Source of the DNA: Bacillus paralicheniformis
GTDB lineage: Bacteria; Bacillota; Bacilli; Bacillales; Bacillaceae
Direction of reading: 5' to 3'
Assembly: GCF_001042485.2 (NCBI RefSeq)
Contig: NZ_LBMN02000036.1
Location: 1 to 64,000, forward strand
Length of the DNA: 64,000 bases
Position 1 is the stretch's first letter. Each line of letters begins with the position of its first letter. The position numbers and the translations under genes were made by a program. The notes below the pieces were generated by a model. The model searched no databases and had not been told where the DNA came from. It saw only the letters and a list, made by a program, of their open reading frames with translations. Positions 50,854 through 58,598 of the stretch are shown here, piece after piece.

Positions 50854-51465
50854 CTACTTTTGTCGAACAAGCGGGTACTTTTCGCCAATTTTTTTGAAGA
50901 TGAAAAACAGCGCCAGACCGAGAGAAAATCCTGAGATGACATCTGTCATATAATGAACGCCGAGATACATGCGGCTGATGCCGATAAGTCCGACGATAAG
51001 GCCTGTCCACATGTAAAGTGCGCGGCTGCGTTGTTGAAAAAAAGGAATACAGAGCAAAAAGAGATATGCGATAAACGGATATATGCTCGCCGCATTCATT
51101 GAATGGCCGCTCGGAAAGCTGTGTGACGGTTCGTGCACGAGCGGGTTTATCGAAGGGCGCTCTCTGGCAACCCAGCCTTTCAAAGCTTCATTGGCCGTTC
51201 TTTCAACAAAAAACAGCAAATAAAGATACAGTGATGCCGCTGCTTTTTTATAGACGGCAAGTACCAAGGTTAAAGCAAGCATCAGCGGCAGCATGAAGCC
51301 GCTTGACCCAAGCTCTGTCACCGCTTTAAAAAACGCTGTGAGAACCGGGTGTCTGACAGATTCGAGAGCCTGTATCACGCTCACATCAAACGATTGAACC
51401 GCCGGGATGCGGATAAGAATGGCCATCATTGCAAAGACAGCGGCTGAAAATAGTGCTTTATACAT
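50854..51465 (-). CDS. yodM: PAP2-type lipid phosphatase YodM
   Basis: A 203-residue membrane phosphatase of the PAP2 family. The three motifs are K-x6-RP in KGWVARERP, PSGHS in FPSGHSMNA, and SR-x5-H-x3-D in SRMYLGVHYMTDV. About six helices. It probably dephosphorylates undecaprenyl or phosphatidylglycerol phosphates at the membrane. I chose the ATG at 51465 because MYKALF and the 203-residue length match B. subtilis YodM; AAGGAGG lies 14 bases upstream, which is long, and an ATG at 51504 remains possible. Confidence 0.85.
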   Translation of the reverse strand: MYKALFSAAVFAMMAILIRIPAVQSFDVSVIQALESVRHPVLTAFFKAVTELGSSGFMLPLMLALTLVLAVYKKAAASLYLYLLFFVERTANEALKGWVARERPSINPLVHEPSHSFPSGHSMNAASIYPFIAYLFLLCIPFFQQRSRALYMWTGLIVGLIGISRMYLGVHYMTDVISGFSLGLALFFIFKKIGEKYPLVRQK

Positions 51466-51537
51466 TGAAAAAATCAGTGCCTCCTTGTCATTGTTTTTAA
51501 ACATTTTACACCCGGCTCCCCCGCCGGGCAAATTTAT

Positions 51538-51566
51538 AAGAAAAACCGGAGCAGGTGCGCCCCGGT
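51538..51566 (-). terminator. terminator of yozD
   Basis: Minus strand: ACCGG ... CCGGT stem followed by TTTTTC, just after the yozD stop. Confidence 0.6.
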
Positions 51567-51574
51567 CCCTTTTT

Positions 51575-51745
51575 TCAATCCTCTATATGCTCATCTATCA
51601 TACATTTTGCAATCAGATAATCAAAGGTGATATCGGCAATTTCGAATAGTTCGTCCTCGCTCGGTATGTAGCCTCTTCTTGTCAGCTCTAGATAAAAAAA
51701 ATCAGCGATTTCTTCTGTATCTATCATCAGTTCAATTTCTTTCAT
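51575..51745 (-). CDS. yozD: YozD, small acidic protein
   Basis: A 56-residue acidic protein (MKEIELMIDTEEIADFFYLE onward) with helical pattern and no membrane segment. AAGGAGG lies 8 bases before the ATG at 51745. Position between yodM and yodN agrees with B. subtilis yozD. Function unknown. Confidence 0.8.
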   Translation of the reverse strand: MKEIELMIDTEEIADFFYLELTRRGYIPSEDELFEIADITFDYLIAKCMIDEHIED

Positions 51746-51867
51746 TGTGATCGCCTCCTTATTCTGATGTATGAGCTGGCATCCGGTTTTATAACCGGTT
51801 TGTCATAATGTTTGTCCTCTGTCATATACATGTCGTAACAAGACAAAAGCCGGAAGGGGAAAAGAAA

Positions 51868-52002
51868 ATGATCCAAAAAACGCTTGAAGCACTTGACGGA
51901 GAAGGGTTTGACCTGGTATTGGGGAAGGTCTTGAAAGCCATGTTCGGCCTGATTGTGTTCGGCTGTTTTCCTTACTTTTTATATTTGTTGTTTATCATTT
52001 GA
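51868..52002 (+). CDS. 44-residue single-span membrane protein
   Basis: MIQKTLEALDGEGFDLVLGK is followed by a C-terminal hydrophobic segment (AMFGLIVFGCFPYFLYLLFII). GAAGGGG lies 8 bases before the ATG at 51868. Its 3' end overlaps the end of yodN by 8 bases. Not recognised; it may be a small membrane regulator. Confidence 0.6.
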   Translation: MIQKTLEALDGEGFDLVLGKVLKAMFGLIVFGCFPYFLYLLFII

Positions 52003-52675
52003 AATATTCCTTCAGGCTGCTTAACACAAACTCCATCATTTCTTTATATTCCGCATCCTGAAACATTTCATACAATACTTTATAGTCATTGTAAATATCA
52101 AGCAGCTCATCCACGACAGCAACAGCCATGTTGCGCTCATGCTCATGCTCCTCGGGATCCCCCGCGAATGGCAGAAACACCTTTTCAGATATCGGTTCAT
52201 CAAGCTCTTGTCCGGCTTCGCCGACATAATGAACAAACAGAAGCTGATGGACGAACTGGTCCATTTCGTAAGTTCTGAGAACGAGCGTTAAATCTTCTTC
52301 TTCGGTTTCAAGCCATTCCCCGTCTTTCAAACGGGTCAGCTCGTAAATGATGTCTTCCCAGCCATCCTCCACATATCTCCAAATTTCCGTTCTGTGCCCG
52401 GTGATTTTAAACAATTCTTTGCCGTAATCTTTTACATAGACGACATCCCCGATTAAAAATTCATATTCGATATCAAGCTTTTCCGTATCGACAATGACCC
52501 CGTCATAATCTTTGTAGAGCTGAAGAGAAGTTTCAAAATAAAGCACTTCATTATGATTGACTTCATACAAAAAATGCTTATCGATTTTATGAACTTTTGT
52601 AATCGTTCCGACCGTCCCGTACATCACGACAACGACAACATCCCCGACTTTGAATTTAGGCGCGTTTGACTTCAT
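51995..52675 (-). CDS. yodN: YodN protein
   Basis: A 226-residue soluble acidic protein. The first half holds two or three SH3/KOW-like beta repeats (FKVGDVVVVVMYGTVGTITKV and FLIGDVVYVKDYGKELFKITG), and the second half is helical and Glu-rich. AGGGGGAA lies before the ATG. Position matches B. subtilis YodN. Function unknown; the beta repeats suggest nucleic-acid or protein binding. Confidence 0.82.
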   Translation of the reverse strand: MKSNAPKFKVGDVVVVVMYGTVGTITKVHKIDKHFLYEVNHNEVLYFETSLQLYKDYDGVIVDTEKLDIEYEFLIGDVVYVKDYGKELFKITGHRTEIWRYVEDGWEDIIYELTRLKDGEWLETEEEDLTLVLRTYEMDQFVHQLLFVHYVGEAGQELDEPISEKVFLPFAGDPEEHEHERNMAVAVVDELLDIYNDYKVLYEMFQDAEYKEMMEFVLSSLKEYFK

Positions 52676-52805
52676 ATTTGGATTCCCCCTTGCCTTGAAG
52701 CTTCCGTGTTACGCTTATCGTATGCTGAGTGCTGTTAATTCGCATGGGCTAAGGTTACAAAGCCCGATGAGTTTTCCGAAAAGCCCAGCCGGCTTTAGGC
52801 GAACG

Positions 52806-52842
52806 TAAAAAATCCGCAGTTATTCAGAACTGCGGATTTTTT
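52806..52842 (-). terminator. terminator of yozE
   Basis: Minus strand: AAATCCGCAGTT pairs with AACTGCGGATTT, followed by TTT. Confidence 0.9.
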
Positions 52843-53062
52843 ATCGCTTTGTTTCCGAAATATATTGCTCCCAAGCCTCATCAAATGTCGTCATTGACGA
52901 TAAATAATCCCCATTAAGCTCAAGGTAAGAGCTGATTTCATCGTAATGAGTTGATGTCTTGGGAAATCCGTGATCAAGATAAGCGTGGTTCGCAAATTCG
53001 CTGATCGCGTCCTTCGGTTTCGGATGGCGGTATTTCATTAAATAATGGTAAAAAGACTTCAC
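52841..53062 (-). CDS. yozE: YozE (UPF0346) protein
   Basis: A 73-residue helical protein, MKSFYHYLMKYRHPKPKD onward, of the UPF0346 family conserved in Firmicutes. The start is GTG at 53062, right after GGAGGGGAG; a longer upstream frame is not conserved. Position next to yokU agrees with B. subtilis. Function unknown; structures of relatives resemble DNA-binding helical bundles. Confidence 0.85.
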   Translation of the reverse strand: MKSFYHYLMKYRHPKPKDAISEFANHAYLDHGFPKTSTHYDEISSYLELNGDYLSSMTTFDEAWEQYISETKR

Positions 53063-53120
53063 GGTCTCCCCTCCTGTCCTCTTTTGATGTTCTATTATAC
53101 AGGGCGTCTGAAAAAATACA

Positions 53121-53147
53121 AACAAAAAAAACCGGCAAAAAGCCGGC
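53121..53147 (-). terminator. terminator of the kamA-yokU unit
   Basis: Minus strand: CCGGC-TTTTT-GCCGG followed by eight T, adjacent to the yokU stop. Confidence 0.85.
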
Positions 53148-53148
53148 T

Positions 53149-53430
53149 TCATGAAGAAAAATCAAAGTAATTGCGCTTCAATATGCGCTCTGTTTTCATC
53201 AGCGCATCATACGAAACGGACGAAGGCAGTTTTTTTGTATCGATCAAGAGCAGCTGATTTTCAATTTCCCAAGTGACATTGTCCTCCTGATAGACCATGC
53301 CGCAGCCTTCGCATTCCACCGCAGGTGTATCGGTGATTTCGATCGCTTTCGTCCCGTCAGGAAGCTCCCAATAAACCGCCGTGCGGGCTTCCCCGGCTTT
53401 TTCTTCACTGCACCATTCACACCTCTTCAT
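53149..53430 (-). CDS. yokU: YokU, MqsA-like zinc finger protein
   Basis: A 93-residue protein with two CxxC pairs, CEWC near the N-terminus and CEGC in PAVECEGCGMVYQED, a YgiT/MqsA-type zinc ribbon, then a helical C-terminal half. In B. subtilis yokU is the last gene of the sigma-E-dependent yodT-kamA-yokU operon. Its ATG overlaps the kamA stop (ATGA), so it was translationally coupled to kamA, now severed by the prophage. Confidence 0.82.
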   Translation of the reverse strand: MKRCEWCSEEKAGEARTAVYWELPDGTKAIEITDTPAVECEGCGMVYQEDNVTWEIENQLLLIDTKKLPSSVSYDALMKTERILKRNYFDFSS

Positions 53431-53843
53431 TGCACACGCCCCTCAGCTTCGCCTTCTTTTTTTTGCTGAGCAAGGAATTTCTTTTCTTTCAATTCATCGC
53501 GCTTTGCCCGGCGGCTTTTCAATGTTTCATGATCGGGCCTTGTGGAATAGCTCTCCCTTCTTTCAAGCCGTTTTAAGCCGTCCGGTGTGTATGAAAGAGC
53601 TTGATCCGCATAGATTGCCGATATGCCGATCTCCTCTTTTTCCTTCATTACATCAGGGAAAATTTTGGCAAAATAGTCGTCAGCTCTTCCCGGAATATAG
53701 TTCTCAGGCTCAGGATAAGACGTAATGACGCCTTCAAAATTGCGGAGCACGACTTTATCGGGGCTTTGCGAAATCAAGTAATTCGGCTGTATGGCGATTT
53801 TTCCGCCCCCGCCCGGCGCGTCAACGACAAAGGTAGGGACAGT
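53427..53843 (-). pseudogene. kamA: 3' part of kamA (lysine 2,3-aminomutase), cut by a prophage
   Basis: The minus-strand frame reads TVPTFVVDAPGGGGKIAI, then PNYLISQSPDKVVLRNFEG, SYPEPENY and a basic tail ending GEAEGRVQ. This is the C-terminal third of KamA, a radical-SAM, PLP enzyme that converts L-lysine to beta-lysine. The radical-SAM cysteine cluster and most of the barrel should lie upstream, but homology stops just before TVPTF, where unrelated AT-rich phage DNA begins. The 5' part is presumably beyond the right edge of the window on the far side of the prophage. In B. subtilis kamA is a mother-cell sporulation gene. Confidence 0.85.
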
Positions 53844-53852
53844 GTTTTTTAT
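53836..53852. other. prophage-chromosome junction in kamA (att site region)
   Basis: KamA homology ends within this interval (codons for N-T-V-P), and AT-rich DNA with phage-type genes starts. The att core must lie here; its exact extent needs the other junction. Confidence 0.6.
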
Positions 53853-53978
53853 TTCATGTGTAGATCGCTATTTGAACAACATAAGAAATAAGAATTGCTT
53901 ATTCAGCAGATAATTACTTTGTAGCATAGACAGCAAGGAGAAACTTTAATGAATTTTGAAACGATAAGGAGTGTTTTT

Positions 53979-54491
53979 ATGGGTATTTTAAGTGGAAATC
54001 CAACTGATGAACCGATGCATTATGGTGAAGTTTTTGGTGCATGGTCATTTCTTACAACTGCTAAAGGAATGGTTGCGAGTTATCAAACACAGTTGAATCA
54101 TGCTGGTGATGGAGACTTGCAAAAATTACTTGAAGAAGCCATACAGGGAGGACAGCAAGAAATTAAACAAATTGAAGCTCTATTAAAACAAAATGGTATC
54201 GGTTTACAGCCAACTCCTCCTGAACGGCCTAAAGCATGTTTAGATGATATTCCAACGGGGGCTCGTTTTCAAAACCCAGAAATATCTGCTTCTTTGTCTA
54301 AAGACATCGCTGCAGGATTAGTTTCATGTAGTCAGATTATGGGGCAATCAATTCGAGAAGATATAGCTATGATGTTCGGGCAATTTCATGTTCAAAAAGC
54401 AGCACTTGGAGCAAAGGTTCTTCGTCTTAATAAAGAAAAAGGATGGTTGATCCCGCCACCATTACACCTTAGTAAAGCTGAAGATTGTTAA
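53979..54491 (+). CDS. DUF3231 family protein
   Basis: A 170-residue helical protein. MGILSGNPTDEPMHYGEVFG is the typical start of DUF3231 proteins, a ferritin-like helical bundle group related to spore coat protein CotF. Later blocks are IEALLKQNGIGLQ and MFGQFHVQKAALGAKVL. I chose the ATG at 53979, 7 bases after AAGGAG. It is the first gene inside the prophage next to the kamA junction, so it may be a lysogenic-conversion gene expressed in the spore line; that is inference. Confidence 0.75.
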   Translation: MGILSGNPTDEPMHYGEVFGAWSFLTTAKGMVASYQTQLNHAGDGDLQKLLEEAIQGGQQEIKQIEALLKQNGIGLQPTPPERPKACLDDIPTGARFQNPEISASLSKDIAAGLVSCSQIMGQSIREDIAMMFGQFHVQKAALGAKVLRLNKEKGWLIPPPLHLSKAEDC

Positions 54492-54505
54492 GCCTTCTAA
54501 TTTAT

Positions 54506-54539
54506 AAAGGAACAATGGATCAATCCACTGTTCCTTTTA
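54506..54539 (+). terminator. terminator of the DUF3231 gene
   Basis: AAAGGAAC pairs with GTTCCTTT and TGGAT with ATCCA inside. It overlaps the end of the opposing 50-residue gene. Confidence 0.7.
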
Positions 54540-54672
54540 GTTTAAGTCTATAATATAAATTTATAAAAGCCTCTGCCATAAGATCGTAATTAGGCTCATT
54601 TTTGAAACTTAAAATGCAATTTGGACTGCTTTCTCTTTCAAGTTCATATCTTACTCCAGGAACATATTTCAA
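54520..54672 (-). CDS. 50-residue phage protein coupled to the RecU-like gene
   Basis: A TTG at 54672 overlaps the TGA of the RecU-like gene (TTGA), with GGGGTGGTGG just upstream. The product starts MKYVPGVRYELERESSPN and continues as a charged, probably beta-alpha small protein. It could be an accessory protein of the nuclease. No family recognised. Confidence 0.5.
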   Translation of the reverse strand: MKYVPGVRYELERESSPNCILSFKNEPNYDLMAEAFINLYYRLKLKGTVD

Positions 54673-55259
54673 TAAGCACCACCACCCCTTTTCAAAAGGG
54701 TATGTGATTCGAAACTTGTCTTATTACCATGCTGTTTTATAAGCTCATCACAGAGCTTGTTTAAGTAATATGTATAATTGACTTTCTTCTTCATCCATCT
54801 GACTTCAGTTCCAATCTCTTCACAGATGTTGATCGGAATACTTGATTTATTAACTTTATTCTCGTATGTATGTTCTAACTGATTTTCAGCTATATGTTTA
54901 TATGTAAGGAATTCATCAATGTGTACGAAATACACTTTATTTTCTGGTTCCCTGAATTGAAACAAAAAACCAGGGATTATGTATGGGTATTTGGCTGCTT
55001 CAGTAAGATATTTGATTTGCTGAGGCTTTATAATTTTCTCGCTGAACGAGAATGACTTATTCTTTGTCGACTTCATCTCAACAGGGAACAAGTACCCTTT
55101 ATAATGAATGAAACAATCGTATTTATTTTTGGATACTGCAGTCCCTCTCTTTAAAAACATTGGATTAACATCTTTAATTCTGTAAAAGAATATACTCTGA
55201 TCTTTTGCTGATTTTTCAACATTCGCTTCAAATACTTTCCCTTCATTGGTTGCTGCCAA
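54669..55259 (-). CDS. RecU-like Holliday junction resolvase / PD-(D/E)XK nuclease
   Basis: A 196-residue protein. It starts MAATNEGKVFEANVEKSAKD, like RecU. The nuclease core reads KYDCFIHYKGYLFPVEMKS, which has Asp followed by E-x-K, and FSEKIIKPQQIKYLTEA and GFLFQFREPENKVYFVHIDEF match the later RecU strands. RecU-type enzymes cut four-way DNA junctions; in phages they help resolve replication or packaging intermediates. TTG start at 55259 after GGAGAGTGA. Confidence 0.72.
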   Translation of the reverse strand: MAATNEGKVFEANVEKSAKDQSIFFYRIKDVNPMFLKRGTAVSKNKYDCFIHYKGYLFPVEMKSTKNKSFSFSEKIIKPQQIKYLTEAAKYPYIIPGFLFQFREPENKVYFVHIDEFLTYKHIAENQLEHTYENKVNKSSIPINICEEIGTEVRWMKKKVNYTYYLNKLCDELIKQHGNKTSFESHTLLKRGGGAY

Positions 55260-55284
55260 TTAATCACTCTCCGATTAAGTTCTT

Positions 55285-55482
55285 TTAATTCGTCTTTTTG
55301 TTTAGTCCATTCTTTTTCATGGCCAACCTACATTGATACATTAGCTCCTCATTGTCATTTGCAAGGTTAATTAGGTTTCTGTTGGCTCTTGGATAATCAT
55401 TGTCCGCTATAGCTTCTTTCACGGTATCTAGTTTTCTCTGAATCTTGCTTAAAAGCGATTCAAGTTGATTGCTTTCCTCCAA
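55285..55482 (-). CDS. small helical phage protein
   Basis: A 65-residue protein, MEESNQLESLLSKIQRKLDT onward, entirely helical with heptad-like Leu and Ile. The start is TTG at 55482, 6 bases after AAAGGAGG, lying inside the 3' end of the NADAR gene (23-base overlap). Function unknown. Confidence 0.65.
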   Translation of the reverse strand: MEESNQLESLLSKIQRKLDTVKEAIADNDYPRANRNLINLANDNEELMYQCRLAMKKNGLNKKTN

Positions 55483-55909
55483 GTGAAACCTCCTTTAGTT
55501 CATTTCGGACTCTCATTAGAATTTTTCCAAGCTTGTTTTCTCCAATCCCGTTACAAACTCCCCAATCTCTGTCTCCCCAAGTGTTTCCTTCAATTAAAAT
55601 TGATTCCCCAGTTTGTAAAAGCCGATTCTTGAGTTGATCATTTTGTTCAAATTTAGCTTTCACGATCTCATACATAAACGTTTCTTTGACTTCTTCCCAA
55701 TCCGGCCTCAGTTTAACTCTACGCCCTTTCCTTTTTGCTAGATTAGGAGGCAAATCTGAAAACTCCAAGTGAATTGATTTGTCTGTCACTTTCATTGCTT
55801 GAAAAGCTGCTTCATTATTTTGATATGTGATTCCTTGGTACATTACTGGTGCTGAATAGAAATTGCTTAAGAAATAATACTTACCTTTAAAATCATCAAT
55901 TACATCCAT
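55460..55909 (-). CDS. NADAR family protein (YbiA-like N-glycosidase)
   Basis: A 149-residue protein of the NADAR/YbiA fold. Signature segments are YYFLSNFYSAPV, TYQNNEAAFQAMK (catalytic Glu candidate), KFEQNDQLKNRLLQTG and EGNTWGDRDWGVCNG, ending GKILMRVRNEL. Family members cleave N-glycosidic bonds in riboflavin-pathway intermediates or remove ADP-ribose from guanine in DNA. In a prophage this could undo host ADP-ribosylation defence. ATG at 55909 is 8 bases after AAGGAG. Confidence 0.82.
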   Translation of the reverse strand: MDVIDDFKGKYYFLSNFYSAPVMYQGITYQNNEAAFQAMKVTDKSIHLEFSDLPPNLAKRKGRRVKLRPDWEEVKETFMYEIVKAKFEQNDQLKNRLLQTGESILIEGNTWGDRDWGVCNGIGENKLGKILMRVRNELKEVSLGGKQST

Positions 55910-55948
55910 CACTTATACTCCTTTTAATTATCTTTTGAAAGACCGATT

Positions 55949-56176
55949 TTATTTCTTCTTAAAATACTCTTCATAATCCTCTGTTGCAGCCGCAATATTG
56001 TTAATTTTCAAATCATTACCCCACTCAAATTCTTCGGATTCTTTAACATCTGAAACATGAACAAGTGACCACCTGAATGTTGGCGATTCTTCAATTTTTT
56101 CTTTAAGATCATCAACACTGTAAAATTCATTAGACATATCTGTAATATAAAATTCTGCTTTATAAACTTTCGCCAT
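55949..56176 (-). CDS. small phage protein, unknown
   Basis: A 75-residue acidic protein, MAKVYKAEFYITDMSNEFYS onward, with a beta-alpha-beta pattern. I chose the ATG at 56176, 5 bases after GAGGTGA. No family recognised; similar short proteins with a strand-helix pattern occur in SPbeta-type phages. Confidence 0.65.
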   Translation of the reverse strand: MAKVYKAEFYITDMSNEFYSVDDLKEKIEESPTFRWSLVHVSDVKESEEFEWGNDLKINNIAAATEDYEEYFKKK

Positions 56177-56203
56177 TTTATTCACCTCGAAATAAATTAT
56201 TCT

Positions 56204-56560
56204 TTACCACACACTAATGTCTGTGATGTCTTTTTGGGTTTTACATTTTGAGCAAATCACCTCTACTCTTGTACCAATACTTGCACCTGTTAAAAGAAAA
56301 GATGTGTTACCTTTACATTTTTTCCAATGTTCTTCCCTAAAAGCATCCGCTTCCTCCCTTTCTTTTTCAGATAATGTATGAAGGCTGTTAATTCTAAGAT
56401 TCTCGTTTTCTTTTAACAATTTAGAGATTTCTTCATCTTTTTTGAAGTTCCTCAGCTTTTCTGCAAATGAATCTCTTTCACCAATCAAATTGTCGATGAA
56501 AGTACTTAACTCATCCATCAACTTATTCTTCTCCTTATTTTCTATCCATTTGAGAATCAT
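56204..56560 (-). CDS. coiled-coil zinc-ribbon-like phage protein
   Basis: A 118-residue protein. Residues about 10-80 form a coiled coil rich in Glu, Lys and Leu (KDEEISKLLKENENLR). The end has a Cys in HWKKCKGN and a C-x2-C pair (ICSKCKTQ), a possible zinc site. GGGAGTGGTGG precedes the ATG. Function unknown. Confidence 0.65.
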   Translation of the reverse strand: MILKWIENKEKNKLMDELSTFIDNLIGERDSFAEKLRNFKKDEEISKLLKENENLRINSLHTLSEKEREEADAFREEHWKKCKGNTSFLLTGASIGTRVEVICSKCKTQKDITDISVW

Positions 56561-56575
56561 TCCACCACTCCCGTC

Positions 56576-56623
56576 TTATTTTGAATTAAGCAGATTATCG
56601 ATCATTCTCCTTATTAATCTCAT
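56576..56623 (-). CDS. possible 15-residue peptide
   Basis: [15 protein letters not shown] overlaps the stop of the membrane peptide gene (ATGA) and has GGAGGG 8 bases upstream, at the end of that gene. It is basic and amphipathic. It is very short, so this may be chance. Confidence 0.3.
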   Translation of the reverse strand: MRLIRRMIDNLLNSK

Positions 56624-56793
56624 TGAAATAGCCCTCCCCAAATCACGCCTGCAGCTATAGCAGCTATAAAGACAGAAACAAATTTCATTATTATGAAGAA
56701 CTTGATATGCTTTGTTTCATCTTCAGTTAAGTTCAAATCTGATAAGGCGAATAAACCAAACATAATCAACAATATCCAAGCTGTAACGGTCAA
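56620..56793 (-). CDS. 57-residue two-span phage membrane protein
   Basis: TTG start at 56793, 7 bases after AAGGTGG. Hydrophobic segments are at about 5-18 ([14 protein letters not shown]) and 33-56 ([20 protein letters not shown]), separated by an acidic-basic loop ([13 protein letters not shown]). A holin-like or superinfection-related role is possible, but nothing identifies it. Confidence 0.55.
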   Translation of the reverse strand: MTVTAWILLIMFGLFALSDLNLTEDETKHIKFFIIMKFVSVFIAAIAAGVIWGGLFQ

Positions 56794-56826
56794 TACTTTT
56801 CCACCTTTCTAAATGAAATCAACATT

Positions 56827-57015
56827 TTATATAGTGTGATGAAAATAAATCGATTCATTTTTATATACAAATCCAATATCACCATCATCTTCATGAAGCA
56901 TATCGCAAGTCAATTTATTCCCATCTTCCTCGTTTACTTCGACCGTCATGTTTTCAAAATTTTGCTTACCAACTTGGACTGACACAGTACCATATCGTGT
57001 ATGATATTTAAACAT
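56827..57015 (-). CDS. small phage protein, unknown
   Basis: A 62-residue acidic beta-rich protein, MFKYHTRYGTVSVQVGKQNF onward. I chose the ATG at 57015, 7 bases after GAGGTGG; longer in-frame starts lie upstream of that site. No family recognised. Confidence 0.6.
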   Translation of the reverse strand: MFKYHTRYGTVSVQVGKQNFENMTVEVNEEDGNKLTCDMLHEDDGDIGFVYKNESIYFHHTI

Positions 57016-57063
57016 CCCCATTCCACCTCTTCTTAAAAAAATTAGAATTTCATTCAATCAAAT

Positions 57064-57879
57064 TTAAATCTCAAAAGTTTTGATTTCAAACGTTTTATAG
57101 GTATCCGCTTCCTCACTTACACTAGGATACTTATCATAGTCATATGGGTAGCCTATACAGTTCATATGAAAGCTTGTTCCCTCTTTGGCAAACTCAGTTT
57201 GTAAATGTTCATGCCCACAAATCCAATGTTTAGCGTTAATGAATGGTACATCGACCATATAACAGCTGTTAGGCTCAAAAGGAGAATAAGGATTGTGAAC
57301 AGGTGGGACGTGAGAAACAAATACATCGACATGAGTGTTTTCGAGCGTTTCATACCAATCCATTGAATCTTTCCACATTGCTCTTACCCCATCTTCTTTA
57401 CTGTAACCATTAATGCTAATGTAATTTGAGTCATTAGAGACTCCTTTGAAGAAATCCCATCCTTCAATTCCTTTTGGCAAATACCACATAGCATCTCCTG
57501 CAAAGACTTTTCCTTTGTATGTATCCGTTGATTTGATTAAAGGTGTCACATTTTTTATGTCAACAGCCTTTTTAGTTAGATCATTCAACCTTCCTAATGA
57601 ATCTAAGTACTTTCTTTTTTGGTTTTTGCTGATTAAGTAAAGATCATGATTTCCATATGTGAAGTAAACCTTCTCGTACTGTTTTGCTACTTCATCTAAA
57701 ACCCAAATGGCTTGTTGATTCCATTCAGTAAAATCACCAGCAATGACCAATACCTCCCCATTACCGTTTGAGATCAACCTATTTACGATTTCCCTTGTTC
57801 GCTTCTCCCACTTGATCTGATTTACATTCCAAGGAATCCAATGATTGATATGGAGATCTGATACATAATCAATTTTCAT
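57064..57879 (-). CDS. calcineurin-like metallophosphoesterase
   Basis: A 271-residue metallophosphatase with all core motifs: DLH in [13 protein letters not shown] in [14 protein letters not shown] in [10 protein letters not shown], a later His in [11 protein letters not shown], and G-H-x-H in [12 protein letters not shown]. Such enzymes bind two metals and hydrolyse phosphoesters; phage examples act on nucleotides or DNA ends. AGGGGG lies before the ATG. It is the first gene of the minus-strand phage block. Confidence 0.85.
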   Translation of the reverse strand: MKIDYVSDLHINHWIPWNVNQIKWEKRTREIVNRLISNGNGEVLVIAGDFTEWNQQAIWVLDEVAKQYEKVYFTYGNHDLYLISKNQKRKYLDSLGRLNDLTKKAVDIKNVTPLIKSTDTYKGKVFAGDAMWYLPKGIEGWDFFKGVSNDSNYISINGYSKEDGVRAMWKDSMDWYETLENTHVDVFVSHVPPVHNPYSPFEPNSCYMVDVPFINAKHWICGHEHLQTEFAKEGTSFHMNCIGYPYDYDKYPSVSEEADTYKTFEIKTFEI

Positions 57880-57951
57880 TTGCCCCCTACCTTTCTTAAT
57901 GAAAAAATTTATTTCTTTGGCGTGTATAAATTAAAATAATCTCTCCATAAT

Positions 57952-58266
57952 ATGATTCAAACAAGCTTAGAACAGCCTTCATGCACCCCTTGTCAATTAG
58001 TCTCTAATTATCTAAAAGAAAAAGGGATTGAATTGTTTTACGGTGCCGGAGATCTTGAATATATGCACGAACTTTTTCGCGATTACGTTGTCTACTGCGA
58101 GATGTACGGAAGAGATGACTGTACTTTTAGGGTTACCACAAAAGAGAAAGCGAGAGAGTCATATTCTTCAACCACTCTTCTATATATTCCATCAATCTTT
58201 AAAACTCCTGTCTTTCGAAACTCGGGGTTTAGAAAGAGGTTTTATTTGTGGATTGGCTTGATCTGA
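57952..58266 (+). CDS. possible phage protein, unknown
   Basis: A 104-residue frame. Residues 8-65 look protein-like (CTPCQLVSNYLKEKGIELFY, then LEYMHELFRDYVVYCEMYGRDD), but the tail after about 70 is atypical, and no good ribosome binding site precedes the ATG. It overlaps the start of the next frame by 19 bases. It may be real, shortened or broken. Confidence 0.35.
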   Translation: MIQTSLEQPSCTPCQLVSNYLKEKGIELFYGAGDLEYMHELFRDYVVYCEMYGRDDCTFRVTTKEKARESYSSTTLLYIPSIFKTPVFRNSGFRKRFYLWIGLI

Positions 58267-58576
58267 TAAGGATTAGCGGTAATGAATATAAATATGCTAG
58301 GAATGAATTAAGGCTTGTCTGTGAGGCTGTGAGTGTGGTTAAAATGGAAATAAAAAAGACTCAGTTATAGTTTTTTGTAGCAATAAATGCGTTGGTATTT
58401 TCAATAAACATTCCAAGAGTCAAAAAGTCAAAAAAACTTGTAAAATATGCAATAATGTTTATTTCCTTAGACCTTCTCTTGCTAGGAAAAGCGTCACTTG
58501 CTCAAAAAAGTGTCAAAGCATTTGGCAATCTCAATATTTAACAGGAAAGAACGCTAATCGTTATAAAAATAAATGA
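58248..58576 (+). pseudogene. zinc-finger protein split by a -1 frameshift
   Basis: A GTG at 58248, 7 bases after AAAGAGGT, opens a 40-residue frame (MDWLDLIRISGNEYKYARNE onward) that stops at 58370. At A-AAA-AAG (58352-58358) a -1 shift leads into a frame running to 58576: DSVIVFCSNKC, TCKICNNVYFLRPS, VTCSKKCQSIWQSQYLTGKN. The three Cys pairs and TGKNAN ending resemble the N-terminal zinc domain of phage HNH endonucleases; no HNH domain follows. Either a one-base loss in the A run broke the gene or the heptamer is a true slippery site. Confidence 0.55.
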
Positions 58577-58598
58577 TTCTTAATTGGGGATGAGCAAA

